Below, in pieces: positions 8,409 to 17,266 of a DNA stretch of 64,000 nt (position 1 is its first letter; each line of letters opens with the position of its first letter). Below the pieces are notes generated by a model. It was not told the origin of the DNA. It did no database searches and saw only the letters and a program-made list of their open reading frames with translations. This DNA comes from Lactiplantibacillus modestisalitolerans (lineage in GTDB: Bacteria > Bacillota > Bacilli > Lactobacillales > Lactobacillaceae): the NCBI RefSeq assembly GCF_005405425.1, contig NZ_BJEA01000012.1, forward strand, positions 62,001-126,000. The letters are read 5' to 3'. The translations under genes were made by a program, and so were the position numbers.

Positions 8409-9238
8409 TTTGTCAGCCCCTTTCCTGACCGCCGTTTCCGGCCGCCGGTGAGCCACATGATAATGACCATCGCAATGATTAAGACGACGCCAATCGTGGA
8501 ACCCATCCCCCAGTTCATGGTGGTTAAAAAGTGTTCCTCAATCGCAGTCCCTAAGGTAATCACTTTGTTCCCGCCAATGAGGCGCGTCAACATGAAGAGT
8601 GACAATGACGGGATAAAAACGGCTTGAACCCCAGCTTTAACGCCCGGTAACGTCAGCGGGAAAATGACGCGACTGAAGGTTTGCCAGTTGGTGGCCCCCA
8701 GATCGCGGCTAGCGTTAACGTAGGACGCGTTTAATTCGCTAATGGAATTATAGATGGGTAAGACCATGAACGGAATTTGAATGTAGGCGGCAACAAAAAT
8801 GAAACTAAATTTAGTAAACAGAAGTTGCTGTGGGCCGATGCCAATGAAACTTAGAAACTGGTTGGCAATTCCGGCTTGACTAAAAATCCCGATAAAGGCA
8901 TAGGCTTTGAGTAATAAGTTGATCCAGGTCGGCATGATGATTAATAAGAGCCAAAGTTGCGGATGCTTGGTTGCGTTCAGCAAGTAGGCCGTTGGGTAGC
9001 TAATCAACAAGGTCGCTAACGTGATTAAAAAGGCGTACCAGACCGAATTAAGGGTCATCATTAAGTAAGTATTAGATGAAAAGTACGTCTGGTAGTTAGC
9101 GAGTGTGAACTGACCATCAATGTTAAAAAATGATTGATAAATTAATAGGATGACCGGTGCGATAACGAACAGGGCGATCCATAAAACGTACGGCACAAAG
9201 TAAGCCGTGTTGCGGCTAAGTCGTTGTTTACGTTGCAT
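8405..9238 (-). CDS. potB: Spermidine/putrescine ABC transporter permease PotB
   Basis: Permease of 277 residues with an N-terminal segment (VPYVLWIALFVIAPVILLIY), about six transmembrane helices and an EAA loop (NASRDLGATNWQTFSRVIFPLTLPG). Together with PotC it forms the channel for polyamine import. ATG 9238 lies 11 nt after the potA stop, and the GGGGG in that gap supplies the ribosome site. It is the third gene of a five-gene operon. Confidence 0.95.
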   Translation of the reverse strand: MQRKQRLSRNTAYFVPYVLWIALFVIAPVILLIYQSFFNIDGQFTLANYQTYFSSNTYLMMTLNSVWYAFLITLATLLISYPTAYLLNATKHPQLWLLLIIMPTWINLLLKAYAFIGIFSQAGIANQFLSFIGIGPQQLLFTKFSFIFVAAYIQIPFMVLPIYNSISELNASYVNASRDLGATNWQTFSRVIFPLTLPGVKAGVQAVFIPSLSLFMLTRLIGGNKVITLGTAIEEHFLTTMNWGMGSTIGVVLIIAMVIIMWLTGGRKRRSGKGLTK

Positions 9239-9249
9239 GTTGCCACCCC

Positions 9250-10356
9250 CTAATCCGCATCTTCGTCGTCATATTGTTCCAGTCGGGCATCGAAGGCGGC
9301 TTCACTTTCATTGAGCCGCATCACGTGAATGTCTTGTGGGTCAAAGGTCAGACCGATTGGTTCGCCCTCATCAGCTGGGTTGGTTGAATGAACCAGCCAT
9401 TCGTTGTGGTCATTGTCGTAGGCAACAATTTCAAAGTAGTTGCCCCGAAAAAGCTGTGAGTCGACCGTGACGACCAGTTTCCCCTGGTCGGCCTTCACGA
9501 TGTCCAAGTCTTCGGGCCGTAAGACAACTTCGACGGCCTCGTTGGGGTGCATCCCACCGTCCGCGCATTCAAAGCGCTTGCCGACAAACTCAACCTCGTA
9601 ATCCTGAATCATTTTACCGGGGATGATGTTGCTTTCCCCAATAAAGTTAGCAACGAAGTGGTTGATTGGTTCATCGTAAATATCGACGGGGGAGCCGCCT
9701 TGCAAGATTTCGCCGGCCTTCATGACGAAGATCTCGTCACTCATGGCGAGGGCTTCTTCCTGGTCGTGGGTAACGAACAGGAAGGTGATGCCGAGTTGTT
9801 GCTGTAGTTCCCGGAGTTCGTACTGCATGTCCTTACGTAGCTTGGCATCCAACGCGGAAAGGGGTTCGTCGAGGAGCAACACTTTTGGCCGCATGACTAG
9901 TGCTCGAGCAATTGCGACCCGTTGTTGCTGTCCGCCAGAGATTTCACTGATCTCGCGGTCACCAAAATCGGGGAGCTGAACGAGCGCGAGTGCGGATTGG
10001 ACCCGCGACTCGATTTCGTCCTTCGGAACTTTATGTAGCTTTAAGCCAAAGGCGACGTTTTCAGCAACGGTCATGTGTGGAAAGAGGGCGTAGTCTTGAA
10101 AGACCGTGTTGACTTGCCGCTGATTTGCCGGAAGCCCGTTGATGACTTGGCCGTCGAAATAAACTTGACCAGCCGTGACGTCTGTAAAACCAGCAATTGT
10201 TCGTAAAATGGTCGTTTTACCGCACCCGGATGGGCCGAGTAAGGTATAAAATTTACCGGCTTCTAATTCTAAGTTGATGTCCTTGAGAATCTGATGATCC
10301 CCATAACTTTTACATACGTTTGTGAGTCGAATAATTGGTTGTGGATTAACCGCCAA
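9250..10356 (-). CDS. potA: Spermidine/putrescine ABC transporter ATPase PotA
   Basis: ATPase that drives polyamine uptake, 368 residues. Walker A is GPSGCGKTT (~residue 43), the signature is [15 protein letters not shown], Walker B is [12 protein letters not shown] and the switch is [10 protein letters not shown]. The region after ~residue 240 is the regulatory TOBE-type domain ([12 protein letters not shown]). The start is TTG 10356, 8 nt after AAGGGGG; no nearby ATG fits. It follows the regulator gene by 21 nt, so the operon is transcribed as one unit. Confidence 0.95.
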   Translation of the reverse strand: MAVNPQPIIRLTNVCKSYGDHQILKDINLELEAGKFYTLLGPSGCGKTTILRTIAGFTDVTAGQVYFDGQVINGLPANQRQVNTVFQDYALFPHMTVAENVAFGLKLHKVPKDEIESRVQSALALVQLPDFGDREISEISGGQQQRVAIARALVMRPKVLLLDEPLSALDAKLRKDMQYELRELQQQLGITFLFVTHDQEEALAMSDEIFVMKAGEILQGGSPVDIYDEPINHFVANFIGESNIIPGKMIQDYEVEFVGKRFECADGGMHPNEAVEVVLRPEDLDIVKADQGKLVVTVDSQLFRGNYFEIVAYDNDHNEWLVHSTNPADEGEPIGLTFDPQDIHVMRLNESEAAFDARLEQYDDEDAD

Positions 10357-10377
10357 GGTAAAAACCCCCTTAATAAA

Positions 10378-10920
10378 TTACAAGTAAGACGCGGTGGTTA
10401 CTAGGGTAAACGTGCAGGCCGTTTGCCCGCTGTTAAAAATTTGGTGCGCCTTAGTTGCGTGAAAGTACAGGGTGTCACCAGCCGTTGCCTGGTAGCGTTG
10501 CTTACCAAGTTGTAAGCTGAGGGTTCCGGATTGAACCAGAACTAACGTTTCGGCAACCGACGGCTCGAACGGTTTGAACCGACCGTTGGGTGCGAGCGTA
10601 ACGGTGATTGGTTCCATTTCATTTTCATTCGATGCCGGAACAAGCCATTTGAGTTGGTAACCAAGTGTGGCATCGTCGTAAGTGGTTTGCTCAGACGGGT
10701 GATAAACGACTTGGTGCGTTGGTTGCTCGGCTGAAAAGAAACTGGCCGGCGAACTTCCCAGTACTGCTAAAATTGAAAAAAATGTTTCCATTGAAGGCGA
10801 TGACTGACCGTGCTCGAGTTGTGAAATGTAGCCTTTACTGAGATCCGTTCGTTCGCCCAATTCTTCCTGTGTCAGTTGTTTTTGGACCCGCAGTTCGCGA
10901 ATTCGCTGACCAATATCCAT
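10378..10920 (-). CDS. Xre-family regulator with C-terminal cupin domain, polyamine operon
   Basis: A 180-residue transcription regulator. Residues ~5-60 form an HTH_3 domain (IGQRIRELRVQKQLTQEELGE, with the recognition region around SKGYISQLEHG), and residues ~105-178 form a cupin barrel (LGKQRYQATAGDTLYFHA). Such proteins, for example PuuR, often sense polyamines or related small molecules. Being first in the operon with potABCD, it probably represses the operon and itself. The start is ATG 10920, 8 nt after AGGGGGG; the GTG at 10929 lies within that ribosome site. A palindrome in its leader is a likely operator. Confidence 0.9.
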   Translation of the reverse strand: MDIGQRIRELRVQKQLTQEELGERTDLSKGYISQLEHGQSSPSMETFFSILAVLGSSPASFFSAEQPTHQVVYHPSEQTTYDDATLGYQLKWLVPASNENEMEPITVTLAPNGRFKPFEPSVAETLVLVQSGTLSLQLGKQRYQATAGDTLYFHATKAHQIFNSGQTACTFTLVTTASYL

Positions 10921-10952
10921 GGCGACCACCCCCCTAGGTAGTTTTATTTGAG

Positions 10953-10967
10953 TAAACTTTAAGTTTA
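10953..10967. promoter_or_regulatory. Palindromic operator candidate, pot operon
   Basis: TAAACTTTAAGTTTA is a perfect 15-bp palindrome (odd centre) between the -10 box and the start codon of the Xre-cupin regulator. Its position fits autoregulation. Confidence 0.6.
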
Positions 10968-10979
10968 GTTCAGGCTTTA

Positions 10980-11007
10980 ATTATAGCGAAAAGTGCCCGC
11001 GTTTCAA
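10980..11007 (-). promoter_or_regulatory. Sigma-A promoter of the regulator-potABCD operon
   Basis: On the minus strand TTGAAA (11007-11002) and a perfect TATAAT (10985-10980) are separated by 16 bp. Confidence 0.8.
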
Positions 11008-11167
11008 GCTTAATTTCAGTCAATTTCATTGTAACTTAGATTGCGGGTTTAGACATGTGAAAACCGTTTGATTCTTAAGCGCGGGGAGCGGTTTTAGTCG
11101 TTTTTGCTAACGGTTATTAAGCACCTTAGTGAAAGGGCCTTGAAAATTAACGTGGTTAGAAATGCAA

Positions 11168-11212
11168 AAGAAGCTACGACGAGGGTCGCAGCTTCTGAGA
11201 TGTTTTTTTGGG
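11168..11212. terminator. Hairpin terminator downstream of the ASCH gene and its repeats
   Basis: AGAAGCT.CGAC pairs with GTCG.AGCTTCT. It has T tracts on both sides (TTTTGC on the minus strand, TTTTTTT on the plus strand). The family R repeats lie between the ASCH stop codon and this hairpin. Confidence 0.65.
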
Positions 11213-11217
11213 GGGGA

Positions 11218-11461
11218 CGAAACGTGTTCGGCCAGACCGGTATTTGTGCTTGCTACGCTAACGCGCCATCGCCAAGCCCAGGAGACAACGCCTTAGCTAG
11301 GCAGTGCTCGGCATCAACCCGGTATTTTTCTGCAATATAGTCGAAACGTGTTCGGTCCAGCTGACGCCTGCGCCTGCTACGCTAAGGACACAATGCCAAA
11401 GCCCGGCATCATGCCCTTAGCTAGGCAGTGCTCAGCATCAACCCGCTGGGCCTCACACTCT
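11218..11461 (-). repeat. Family R intergenic repeat, two units, minus orientation
   Basis: The unit at 11342-11461 is intact and carries the inner arms CTAAGGGCATGATGCC and GGCATTGTGTCCTTAG. The unit at 11218-11340 is more diverged. Read on the minus strand the element begins AGAGTGTGAGG, and its first base is the last A of the TAA of the ASCH gene. Confidence 0.88.
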
Positions 11462-11928
11462 TAATCTGCCCGATACACCACTTCAAAGACCTCGCTAACC
11501 ATCGGCGTATCGGCGTTCAACGATTGGCCGTGAGCCTCGAGCGTTGGCGTGAATTGCGTCGTTTTACGAGTCCGCCAGTCACCAATGGTGCGGTCGCCCT
11601 CGCCTTCGTGATAGGCGTGTTCGGCAGAAATCCGGTAAAACGGGATTAGTTCGGAAACGACGGTTTTGATAATCGCTACCGGCTTCATCTCACCGTTTAG
11701 CAGGATGTTATAGTCACCAACTTGCGGAATTGCGACTTGCTCGTGAGTATACGAATCAAGTGGCGTCGTCGTTGCGGTCTTAGTGCCGGCCAAAACGAGG
11801 TCGGTTAAGGCTTGGACGGCTTGCGGCTGGGACTGGTCACCGAACCACCGGGTTTGATAGCTTGCCCCGTGGGTGTCGGTCGTTTCATTGTAAGCGTTCC
11901 ATAATTGTTCAGCTGATTGTGCTGGCAT
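11461..11928 (-). CDS. ASCH-domain protein
   Basis: A 155-residue cytoplasmic protein. The domain is seen in LVLAGTKTATTTPLDSY (GxKxxT-like motif), VGDYNILLNGEMKPVAIIKT and EGEGDRTIGDWR, all typical of ASCH (PUA-like beta barrel, thought to bind RNA or modified nucleosides). The start is ATG 11928, shortly after AGGTG; an ATG 18 nt upstream has no ribosome site. The precise role is unknown. Its TAA stop is shared with the start of a family R repeat. Confidence 0.8.
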   Translation of the reverse strand: MPAQSAEQLWNAYNETTDTHGASYQTRWFGDQSQPQAVQALTDLVLAGTKTATTTPLDSYTHEQVAIPQVGDYNILLNGEMKPVAIIKTVVSELIPFYRISAEHAYHEGEGDRTIGDWRTRKTTQFTPTLEAHGQSLNADTPMVSEVFEVVYRAD

Positions 11929-12106
11929 CGTGTCACCTAGTTTCATGAGATATAGTTGAATCCGTTTGCGTAAATGAAAACGAATTCACAACGATAGTAT
12001 AGCATGACCAGTTCCGAAACGGCACGCTTAGCGACCGGAAATTATGAACGAGCGTAGCGGTAAAGGGCCGGTCTGGTATAATACAAGTGTGAATTGGAGG
12101 AAACTA

Positions 12107-12601
12107 ATGATGATAGAAATTACGCCAGTCAAAGCCAGTGACTTGCCGCAAATCATGGCGATTGAAAAGGCCGGCTTTTCGAGTGCTGAAGCCGGGAGCG
12201 AGGCGGCCTACCGTGAGCGAATCGACCGGTTAGCGTCAACGTTTTTAGTTGCACGTGACCAGGCGGTTGTTCTCGGATTTATCGTCGGACCAGCTAGTGG
12301 TGCGCGCTACGTTGAAGATGGCATGTTTGAAAAAACGCCGACAAATTTGCCGCGCGGTGGGCACCAACTGGTTTTAACGTTAGCCGTTTCGCCGTTAGCG
12401 CGGCATCAGCGGGTTGGAAGCCAGCTTCTGCAAGCGCTGGAGCAACAGGCTCGGAAATTAGGCCGCAAGAGCATGTCGTTGACCTGTCTTGAAAAATTGG
12501 TGCCGTTTTACGAACAAAACGGGTTTGTTAATCAGGGCGTCGCGGCGTCGACGCACGCGGATGAAACTTGGTACAATTTAGAGAAAGTCTGGGAATCGTA
12601 A
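12107..12601 (+). CDS. GNAT-family N-acetyltransferase
   Basis: Predicted acetyl-CoA-dependent acetyltransferase, 164 residues; the acceptor is unknown. The acetyl-CoA binding segment is LVLTLAVSPLARHQRVGSQL (~residues 95-115), where RHQRVG matches the Q/RxxGxG/A loop. The C-terminal part (FYEQNGF) is typical of the fold. Two adjacent ATG codons (12107 and 12110) follow GGAGG by 6 and 9 nt. A TATAAT box lies at 12077-12082. The stop overlaps the next acetyltransferase start (TAATG), so the pair is translationally coupled. Confidence 0.85.
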   Translation: MMIEITPVKASDLPQIMAIEKAGFSSAEAGSEAAYRERIDRLASTFLVARDQAVVLGFIVGPASGARYVEDGMFEKTPTNLPRGGHQLVLTLAVSPLARHQRVGSQLLQALEQQARKLGRKSMSLTCLEKLVPFYEQNGFVNQGVAASTHADETWYNLEKVWES

Positions 12602-13137
12602 TGAAATTAGCAGCTTTACAAGCGCAATTACCGAATTTTAAAATCCGGTTATTAACGCAAGCGGATCAAGCCGACCTGCTGGCATTAGAGCAAACTAATC
12701 CGGCTTATCACCGGTACTTCACACCGGAACCGTTAACCGCGACCGAAATTCAGCGAGATTTAACGGCTCATCCGGAGGGCGTCGTGGCCGCCCAAAAGCA
12801 GGTCTTTGGGTTCTATTTAGCGAACCGGTTGGTGGCCGTTTTGGACCTCTTAAATCAGTATCCCCAGGAGCGCTTTTTGTTCGTGGGACTGTTGATGGTT
12901 AATAAAACTTACCAACGAAAAACGATTGGAACGGTCATTATGACCGGTTTAATGGCGGCCGCGCAACAAGCGGGCATCGTTGCCATTCAATTGACTCGGG
13001 TCACGGCGGACACGGCCAGTGCGACTTTTTGGCGTCAGCTCGGCTTTGAGGATGGGGACCAACTATTTTTACCGTTGACCCATGGTGACCGATTACCAGT
13101 CACGACCATGACCCGTTTATTAGCCGAAATTTCTTAG
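12601..13137 (+). CDS. GNAT-family N-acetyltransferase, second of a coupled pair
   Basis: A 178-residue GNAT protein of unknown acceptor. The core strand and loop are FLFVGLLMVNKTYQRKTIGT (~residues 97-116), followed by a helix and TASATFWRQLGFE. The ATG shares its A with the preceding TAA; there is no strong ribosome site, which fits translational coupling. It is only distantly similar to its upstream partner, so it is not a recent duplication. Confidence 0.8.
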   Translation: MKLAALQAQLPNFKIRLLTQADQADLLALEQTNPAYHRYFTPEPLTATEIQRDLTAHPEGVVAAQKQVFGFYLANRLVAVLDLLNQYPQERFLFVGLLMVNKTYQRKTIGTVIMTGLMAAAQQAGIVAIQLTRVTADTASATFWRQLGFEDGDQLFLPLTHGDRLPVTTMTRLLAEIS

Positions 13138-13227
13138 TAAATCCTCATCAAAAAAGGGTTCTAAACTGCGGGGGTTCGTGTTAAACTCTCTCTGAATTTA
13201 AAACTAAGAAATGAGGCTAATTTTATA

Positions 13228-13413
13228 ATGATTAAACGGTGGGGTAAGGCTGATACTGGGATGCTCGTTGCGGCCGGATTGATTTTAGCAGGTTTGTTTT
13301 ACTTCTTTGAATTGACCGCCAACTTGCAACTCAGTTTGATTGCCTTTCCAGTTAGTTTGATTGCGCTGATGGGGATTATGGAATACGCTGCTAGTGAATT
13401 AAGAAAAAAATAA
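13228..13413 (+). CDS. Small two-helix membrane protein
   Basis: A 61-residue protein with two hydrophobic stretches (about residues 11-28 and 34-53) and charged ends (MIKRWGKAD, SELRKK). ATG 13228 has GAGG 11 nt upstream, and a strong terminator follows 6 nt after the stop. No family is recognised. Confidence 0.6.
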   Translation: MIKRWGKADTGMLVAAGLILAGLFYFFELTANLQLSLIAFPVSLIALMGIMEYAASELRKK

Positions 13414-13419
13414 GGATTC

Positions 13420-13471
13420 GTCAAAAACGACCAACTCACGGGATTGATAGTGGGTTGGTCGTTTTTGACTG
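13420..13471 (+). terminator. Terminator after small membrane protein gene
   Basis: The stem GTCAAAAACGACCAAC pairs with GTTGGTCGTTTTTGAC. Confidence 0.85.
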
Positions 13472-13553
13472 TCCGTGGTGGGGTTGCGTTTGGCGGCTTA
13501 TTCGGTATGATAGGCTCAATAGTACAGTGTCATACAGTTAAGGGGGGACCGCG

Positions 13554-13913
13554 ATGCAGATTGATCACCACAGTAGTCAGCCGTACTACTTACAAATCGT
13601 TACCGGAATTCAGCGGGATTGCGCTCAGGGAATTTTACGGGTGGGGGATCAGTTACCGTCCGTGCGCGAAATGGCTAAACGCCACCTGTTGAATCCAAAT
13701 ACGGTTAGTAAGGCGTATAAACAACTGGAGGCGCAACACGTGATTCAAACGGTCGCTGGCAAGGGGACCTACGTTGCGACGACCACGCAGGCCGAAACCC
13801 GGCAACGTATTTACGATCGTTTACAGGAACTAGTCACGCAGGCGCAAGCAGCGGGAATCACCGTCGCGGAACTAGCAAACTGGTTAGCACAGATGAGGGG
13901 GACGTCGAAATGA
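13554..13913 (+). CDS. GntR-family regulator, YtrA subfamily
   Basis: A 119-residue regulator: a winged-helix GntR DNA-binding domain (residues ~10-75, with ILRVGDQLPSVREMAKRHLL and NPNTVSKAYKQLEAQHVI) and a short C-terminal dimerisation tail without a ligand domain. This is the YtrA layout. It overlaps the ABC ATPase gene by 4 nt (ATGA). YtrA regulators commonly repress their own ABC operon and respond to cell-wall-active compounds. ATG 13554 follows AGGGGGG by 6 nt. Confidence 0.9.
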   Translation: MQIDHHSSQPYYLQIVTGIQRDCAQGILRVGDQLPSVREMAKRHLLNPNTVSKAYKQLEAQHVIQTVAGKGTYVATTTQAETRQRIYDRLQELVTQAQAAGITVAELANWLAQMRGTSK

Positions 13914-14803
13914 TATTAGCGATTGAACAATTAGGAAAACGAATTAACCAGCGGGCAACGCTCACTGAAATTAGCTTCACGGTTCAGCCTGGGCAAATGG
14001 TGGGGGTCGTTGGCCGGAACGGGGTCGGGAAAACCACGCTTTTTCGGACGATCAACGGCCAGTGTTTGCCAGATAGTGGGCACGTTCTAGTAGCGGGCCA
14101 CGATTTACAACGGGAGCCAGCTTACCGGACACAACTGTGTTTTATTGATCCGTTGGCTAATTATTTTCGGGGTGCGACGATTCAGGAAGTGCGTCGCGAT
14201 TACCAAGCAGCTTACCCGGCGTTTGATCAGGCTAAGTTTGACCAACTGATCACGCGTTATCAGTTGGTACCTAACCGAAAGTTACGCCACTTTTCAAAGG
14301 GGAATTTTAACTTATTCTTGATTATTTTGGCGGTGGCGACGAACGCACCCTATCTTTTCTTAGACGAACCCCTGGACGGGCTAGACGTGTTGGTGCGCAA
14401 GAACATTTTAAGCATTTTGATTGATGAAGTGGCTGGGGGCCAGCGAGCCATCTTGTTAGCGTCGCATAATTTAGCGGAGTTAGAAGGCGTGGTGGACCGG
14501 GCCCTAATTTTAAAGGATGGTCGCTTAGTTAATGATTACCAGTTGGAAACGATGCGGGCGCAGGCGCGTAAAGTCCAGCTCGTTTACCGTGATAAGCAGG
14601 TGCCGAAACTATTGAATACGGCCGGCCGCATTGTCCACGTTTCTGGACGGGTAATCATCGTTGTTTTTGAGCACTATACGCCGGAACTAGCGGCTCAGCT
14701 TGCCGCAACCGAGCCAGTTTTTCAAGAGGAGTTACCGCTGTCGTTGACCGATTTATTTTTGGCAAATTTGACGGATCAAGCGGACTACGAATTATTAGCC
14801 TAA
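13910..14803 (+). CDS. ABC transporter ATP-binding protein (YtrB/BcrA-like)
   Basis: A 297-residue ATPase, probably for export or cell-envelope defence. Walker A is GRNGVGKTT (~residue 38), Walker B is YLFLDEPLDGLD and the H-loop is ASHNL. The signature motif is unusual, HFSKGN in place of LSGGQ, as in several exporters of this group. Translation is coupled to the regulator upstream, and the permease gene follows after 15 nt. What it transports is not known. Confidence 0.9.
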   Translation: MILAIEQLGKRINQRATLTEISFTVQPGQMVGVVGRNGVGKTTLFRTINGQCLPDSGHVLVAGHDLQREPAYRTQLCFIDPLANYFRGATIQEVRRDYQAAYPAFDQAKFDQLITRYQLVPNRKLRHFSKGNFNLFLIILAVATNAPYLFLDEPLDGLDVLVRKNILSILIDEVAGGQRAILLASHNLAELEGVVDRALILKDGRLVNDYQLETMRAQARKVQLVYRDKQVPKLLNTAGRIVHVSGRVIIVVFEHYTPELAAQLAATEPVFQEELPLSLTDLFLANLTDQADYELLA

Positions 14804-14818
14804 AAAGTGGGGACGAAC

Positions 14819-15814
14819 ATGACAAAACGAACAATATGGAAATTATTATGGCGACATTATCGCACGTTACTTTTGAGTGTGATTGGAATTCAGATTTTGG
14901 TGGGGATTCGTGAAGGTATCACGGTTTTAGAGTATCGCTTGATTCCCCGCGGTGGGTTTACTTTTGCCAGCGTTAGCGGCTGGCGGTTAGCGGCGGCCGC
15001 GCTGATCTTTTTTGCGGTGGGGTTAGCCGTCTTTTTGATGGACACCAGTACCCATTTTAATCAGTACCTCTTTAGTTTACCGGTTGCCCGCCGAAAGATT
15101 TTTCGCGTGAAAATGGGCTTGATCGCGGCAAGTTTGGTCAGTGGCTACCTATTAATGGAAGTTGCTTACGGGCTAGTCATTAATAACCGCTTAGCAAAGT
15201 ATCACGCCTACTGGGACTGGTCGGTGGCGTGGAAGTTAGAGCTCGTGCAGCTCAGTATGTTGTTAGCACTTAGTTTACTGGGGATGACTTTTGGGTTGTG
15301 GCTCGGGCACTTACTGGCGGGGGTTATTTTTGGAACCGGCTTTGCGTGCAGCTTAGTCTTTGCGTACGACGCTTTAAATCGGCTAGTTGCGGCCGCGTTG
15401 GGCGTTTCCGTTAATCAAGCGCGCTGGTTAGAGTCAATTGATGCGCGGTACTGGCCGGGGCTGGTGCTAGCGGTTGGCTTACTTTGGTTAGTTAGTGTGG
15501 GACTTTATGGCCTAGATGCGTGGGCTTTTGACCACCTGTCGCTCGAAAATGACCAGGAATTCTTCCGGTTTCCTAGTTTGCGGCCGGTAGCGCTGTGGTT
15601 TTCAATCATCTATTTAATGATCACGATTAGTTGTTCTCAATTCGGGCTGGGCCTCCTCCAGTTGCTGACCAATCAGTATTACGAAGTGATGCCACTTTCA
15701 CTCGGGATTGTGATGGCCGTTTTGGTCGGTTACGGGACTTGGGGCCTTGGTCGCTGGTTCCTGTACCGGCCGGACCATTTTCGGCGGGCGTGGACCATGA
15801 AAAAAATAAGTTAA
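14819..15814 (+). CDS. ABC transporter permease of the YtrA-regulated operon
   Basis: A 331-residue membrane protein with about eight hydrophobic segments, including LLLSVIGIQILVGI, ALIFFAVGLAVFLM and LLALSLLGMTFGLWLG. It shows no recognised enzyme motif. ATG 14819 lies 6 nt after GTGGGG; the in-frame GTG at 14807 is part of that site. As third gene of the operon it is the natural membrane partner of the ATPase. A bidirectional hairpin follows. Confidence 0.85.
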   Translation: MTKRTIWKLLWRHYRTLLLSVIGIQILVGIREGITVLEYRLIPRGGFTFASVSGWRLAAAALIFFAVGLAVFLMDTSTHFNQYLFSLPVARRKIFRVKMGLIAASLVSGYLLMEVAYGLVINNRLAKYHAYWDWSVAWKLELVQLSMLLALSLLGMTFGLWLGHLLAGVIFGTGFACSLVFAYDALNRLVAAALGVSVNQARWLESIDARYWPGLVLAVGLLWLVSVGLYGLDAWAFDHLSLENDQEFFRFPSLRPVALWFSIIYLMITISCSQFGLGLLQLLTNQYYEVMPLSLGIVMAVLVGYGTWGLGRWFLYRPDHFRRAWTMKKIS

Positions 15815-15824
15815 AACCGTACCC

Positions 15825-15866
15825 AAAACGGGCCTGCTTAGTTGAAACTGAGCAGGCCCGTTTATT
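15825..15866. terminator. Bidirectional terminator between the ABC operon and aldehyde dehydrogenase gene
   Basis: AAACGGGCCTGCT..AG pairs with CT.AGCAGGCCCGTTT across a 6-nt loop; it serves converging genes. Confidence 0.85.
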
Positions 15867-15895
15867 TGGCGGCAATTCTAAGATATGGAAAAACT

Positions 15896-17266
15896 TTAAC
15901 GAATTTTGTCTAAACGCTTAGCGACAGTCTTGATATTTAGCAAGTCCCAATCAACTAAGTTGTGTGAAATTGAGTTATGACCCCAAGTACCGCAACCCAA
16001 CGTCAGGGATGGCGCCACGTTGTCGTACTTATAGCCAATTGCGCCTTGTGAAGCTGGCACGTTGATCAAGGCCCGGCAAGCAGTCATTTCGAGTGCAAAG
16101 GCGTTCATGACATCCTTGTCAGTTGTGTGGAGAACGGCCGTGTGCCCAAGACCGCCTAGTGAAAGGCTCCGCTTCATTAAGTTAAAACCGGCCTGCGTAT
16201 CCTTCGCGTGGACGACGGCTAAAACGGGGGAGAGCTTTTCACGGGAAAGCACCTGATCACCACCAATATCCGGTAACTCAACGGCGAGGACCTTGGTGTC
16301 GACGGGAACGTCAAAACCGGCCCACTGGGCGATTTGCCAAGCGGATTGACCCGCAACTTTCGGGTCGACGGCCTGCTTGTCGCGGTTCATAACGGTGCTT
16401 TCGAGGGCGTTGAATTGATCAGCTTGGACGAAGTAAACGCCGTTTGAGCGCAAGGCTTGCTTAACTTGGTCATAAAGTTCGTCCGCAACGATTAAATTAG
16501 ATTCAGATGCGCAAATCATCCCGTGATCGAACGCTTTGGACGTGATCACGTCGCTGACGGCTTGCTTAACGTTAGCTGTTTTCTCAATGAAACACGGGAC
16601 GTTTCCGGGGCCAACGCCTAGTGCTGGTTTCCCGGTTGAATAAGCGGCTTGAACCATACTAGAACCACCAGTTGCAATTACGGTAGCAACCCCTTTGTGG
16701 TTCATGAGGGTGTTGGTGGCATCGAGACTAGGCTGGTGAATCCATTGAATCCAATCCCTCGGAGCACCGGCAGCTACGGCCGCGTCACGGATGATCCGGC
16801 CAGTTTCAACACAACACTTCTGAGCAAAGGGGTGGAACCCGAAAATGATGGGATTGCGTGTCTTTAAAGCTAACATCGCGTTGAAAATCACGGTTGACGT
16901 TGGGTTGGTGACGGGGGTGACCCCGGCGATGATTCCAACCGGTTCCGCAACTTTGGTAATCCCGCTTACCGGGTCGTCGCTAATAATGCCAACCGTTTTA
17001 TCGTCCTTGATGTAGCGATAAATTTGTTTGGCAGCGAAGTCGTTTTTGACGACCTTATCCCGATAATTGCCCCGGCCAGTTTCCTCAACGGCCATCGCAG
17101 CTAACATCCCACGAGCAGCGTGGGCGGCGTGCGCCATGGCCGTTACGGCCCGGTCAATTTGGTCCTGATTCATTACTTCTAAGTGGTTAGCGGCCAACGA
17201 GGCGTTTAACACGAGCCGATCAATTGATTGTTGAACTTCAGCGTGTGCGTCAATTTCTTTCAACAT
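15896..17266 (-). CDS. CoA-acylating aldehyde dehydrogenase (acetaldehyde dehydrogenase)
   Basis: Interconverts acetyl-CoA and acetaldehyde with NAD(H), which in heterofermentative lactobacilli disposes of reducing power on the way to ethanol. At 456 residues it is monofunctional and lacks the iron-type alcohol dehydrogenase half of AdhE. Motifs are PVTNPTSTVIFN, VIATGGSSMV, GVGPGNVP (nucleotide binding) and the catalytic cysteine in GMICASE (~residue 240). EutE/PduP-type enzymes are the closest families, but no microcompartment genes are present. The start is ATG 17266, 9 nt after AGGAGG. Candidate cre sites lie in the promoter region. Confidence 0.9.
   Translation of the reverse strand: MLKEIDAHAEVQQSIDRLVLNASLAANHLEVMNQDQIDRAVTAMAHAAHAARGMLAAMAVEETGRGNYRDKVVKNDFAAKQIYRYIKDDKTVGIISDDPVSGITKVAEPVGIIAGVTPVTNPTSTVIFNAMLALKTRNPIIFGFHPFAQKCCVETGRIIRDAAVAAGAPRDWIQWIHQPSLDATNTLMNHKGVATVIATGGSSMVQAAYSTGKPALGVGPGNVPCFIEKTANVKQAVSDVITSKAFDHGMICASESNLIVADELYDQVKQALRSNGVYFVQADQFNALESTVMNRDKQAVDPKVAGQSAWQIAQWAGFDVPVDTKVLAVELPDIGGDQVLSREKLSPVLAVVHAKDTQAGFNLMKRSLSLGGLGHTAVLHTTDKDVMNAFALEMTACRALINVPASQGAIGYKYDNVAPSLTLGCGTWGHNSISHNLVDWDLLNIKTVAKRLDKIR

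Noticed and set aside
11104-11340. Plus-strand open frame in the 11.1-11.3 kb repeat
   Set aside because: It is made of terminator and repeat sequence, and similar frames recur in other copies only by shared repeat content.
15627-15921. Overlapping open frames on both strands at the end of the ABC permease gene
   Set aside because: They are shadows of the permease coding frame and the terminator hairpin.
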